From Luteimonas kalidii (lineage in GTDB: Bacteria > Pseudomonadota > Gammaproteobacteria > Xanthomonadales > Xanthomonadaceae): DNA of 64,000 nucleotides. The position numbers were made by a program, and so were the translations under genes. The stretch is taken from NCBI RefSeq assembly GCF_029887935.1, contig NZ_JARXRO010000016.1, positions 191,257 through 255,256 of the forward strand. Direction: 5' to 3'. A model generated the notes under the pieces. That model saw only the letters and a program-made list of their open reading frames with translations, made no database searches and had not been told where the DNA came from. Every line of letters begins with the position of its first letter. Position 1 is the first letter of the stretch. Of the stretch, positions 63,582 through 64,000 are shown piece after piece.

Positions 63582-63860
63582 ATGAGAACGACGATCCCTG
63601 AACTCGTGTTTGTTGTGCTAATCCTGCTGAGTGTCGTGCCGTTCGCCATCGCGTTTGCCATCCAGCAGTTCAAGTTGCCAACCGCCATGCGCGGACTGCG
63701 GCCGTCCTCATTCCGATTCCTGGCCGAGGCCAATCGCGATAGCTCTCATCATTCACATCGTCTGGTTCGTGTGTACATCACATGCGCGCTATTGTTCCTA
63801 GCATTCATGGCTAGTGCCTTGGTCGCATGGCAGTTTGTCCATGTCGCGACCGAGGCCTAA
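63582..63860 (+). CDS. Integron cassette 2: small membrane protein
   Basis: A 92-residue protein with two hydrophobic segments (about 7-28 and 66-86) separated by a polar loop with SSFRFLAEANRDSSHHSHR. GGAG lies 10 bases before the ATG. The TAA stop falls inside attC 2. The two cassette proteins have the same membrane layout but no clear sequence similarity. No family is recognised. Confidence 0.75.
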   Translation: MRTTIPELVFVVLILLSVVPFAIAFAIQQFKLPTAMRGLRPSSFRFLAEANRDSSHHSHRLVRVYITCALLFLAFMASALVAWQFVHVATEA

Positions 63861-63914
63861 CAGTTCGTTCAAGCCGACGCCACTTCGTGGCGCGGCTTAA
63901 CTCAAGCGTTAGGC
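63855..63914 (+). other. attC site 2
   Basis: A 60-base attC. The outer boxes are GCCTAAC (63855-63861) and GTTAGGC (63908-63914), the inner boxes CAAGCCG and CGGCTTA, with the hairpin CGCCAC-ttc-GTGGCG between them. It closely resembles attC 1 outside the hairpin, as expected for one chromosomal integron lineage. Confidence 0.92.
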
Positions 63915-63932
63915 CGCTCGGTCAGGTGTCCC

Positions 63933-64000
63933 ATGATCCGTGTGTGGTCACAGCTGCTGCACCTTCCACGCGCAAGCCTGTCGCACCAGGTCCGCACGCA
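63933..64000 (+). CDS. Start of cassette 3 ORF, cut by window end
   Basis: An ATG 18 bases after attC 2 opens a frame of 22 codons (MIRVWSQLLHLPRASLSHQV) that runs off the window. Its position fits the first gene of a third cassette, but no product can be named. Confidence 0.35.
   Translation, partial: MIRVWSQLLHLPRASLSHQVRT

Overview
The window is about 70% G+C DNA from a gammaproteobacterium of the Xanthomonadaceae (Lysobacteraceae), most like Luteimonas/Lysobacter. The reasons are the gene order zinc-ribbon protein - fis - purH - purD, the Xanthomonas/Caulobacter type of TonB-dependent receptors, and the strong third-position GC of the genes. No species can be named from sequence reading alone.

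Layout. (1) 1-20400 is mostly housekeeping: the end of a DUF3426 protein, fis, purH, a Na+/Ca2+ antiporter and purD; a DOPA dioxygenase-like / old-yellow-enzyme pair; an MFS-acyltransferase fusion; a DUF6776-erpA-nudC-ampE cluster; a REC-GGDEF-EAL protein with degenerate active sites next to a hybrid histidine kinase; the bfd-bfr iron pair behind a Fur-box-like site; rppH; and tRNA-Met(CAT). (2) 20397-23718 is a low-GC islet with two DUF1254-type lipoproteins. It sits exactly at the 3' end of tRNA-Met and is bounded by an 18-bp direct repeat of the tRNA end. (3) A RES/Xre toxin-antitoxin pair follows. (4) 25203-52000 is a xyloglucan utilisation locus on the minus strand: a Na+/sugar symporter, an MFS sugar porter, GH95, GH31, GH35, a CE20-type esterase, GH74 and two TonB-dependent receptors. 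It is interrupted by a two-gene DNA-repair module like Bacillus mrfAB and by several repeat families. (5) 52140-58723 carries a LysR regulator diverging from a De Ley-Doudoroff galactose operon (KDPGal aldolase, galactonate dehydratase, lactonase, KDGal kinase) that ends in a secreted GH43 enzyme. (6) 59079-62714 holds a DUF305 protein, ETF-ubiquinone oxidoreductase, queD and a phasin. (7) From about 63150 to the window end there is an integron cassette array: a Pc-like promoter, two complete cassettes with attC sites and the start of a third, with no integrase gene in view.

How the genes fit together. GH74 cuts the xyloglucan backbone, the two receptors would carry oligosaccharides through the outer membrane, and the esterase, GH35, GH31, GH95 and GH43 would remove acetyl, galactose, xylose, fucose and arabinose decorations. 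The symporter and porter would import the monosaccharides. The neighbouring galactonate operon would turn galactose into pyruvate and glyceraldehyde 3-phosphate; only galactose dehydrogenase is missing from the window. A shared palindrome type (ATGAC-N6-GTCAT) near the MFS porter, GH74 and the second receptor, and a different palindrome between lysR and the galactonate operon, suggest at least two regulators.

The most noteworthy non-genic structures are the integrase-less cassette array, the tRNA-Met islet, a head-to-head pair of microsatellite/hairpin elements between the GH35 and CE20 genes, and a four-copy tandem array of REP-like palindromes.
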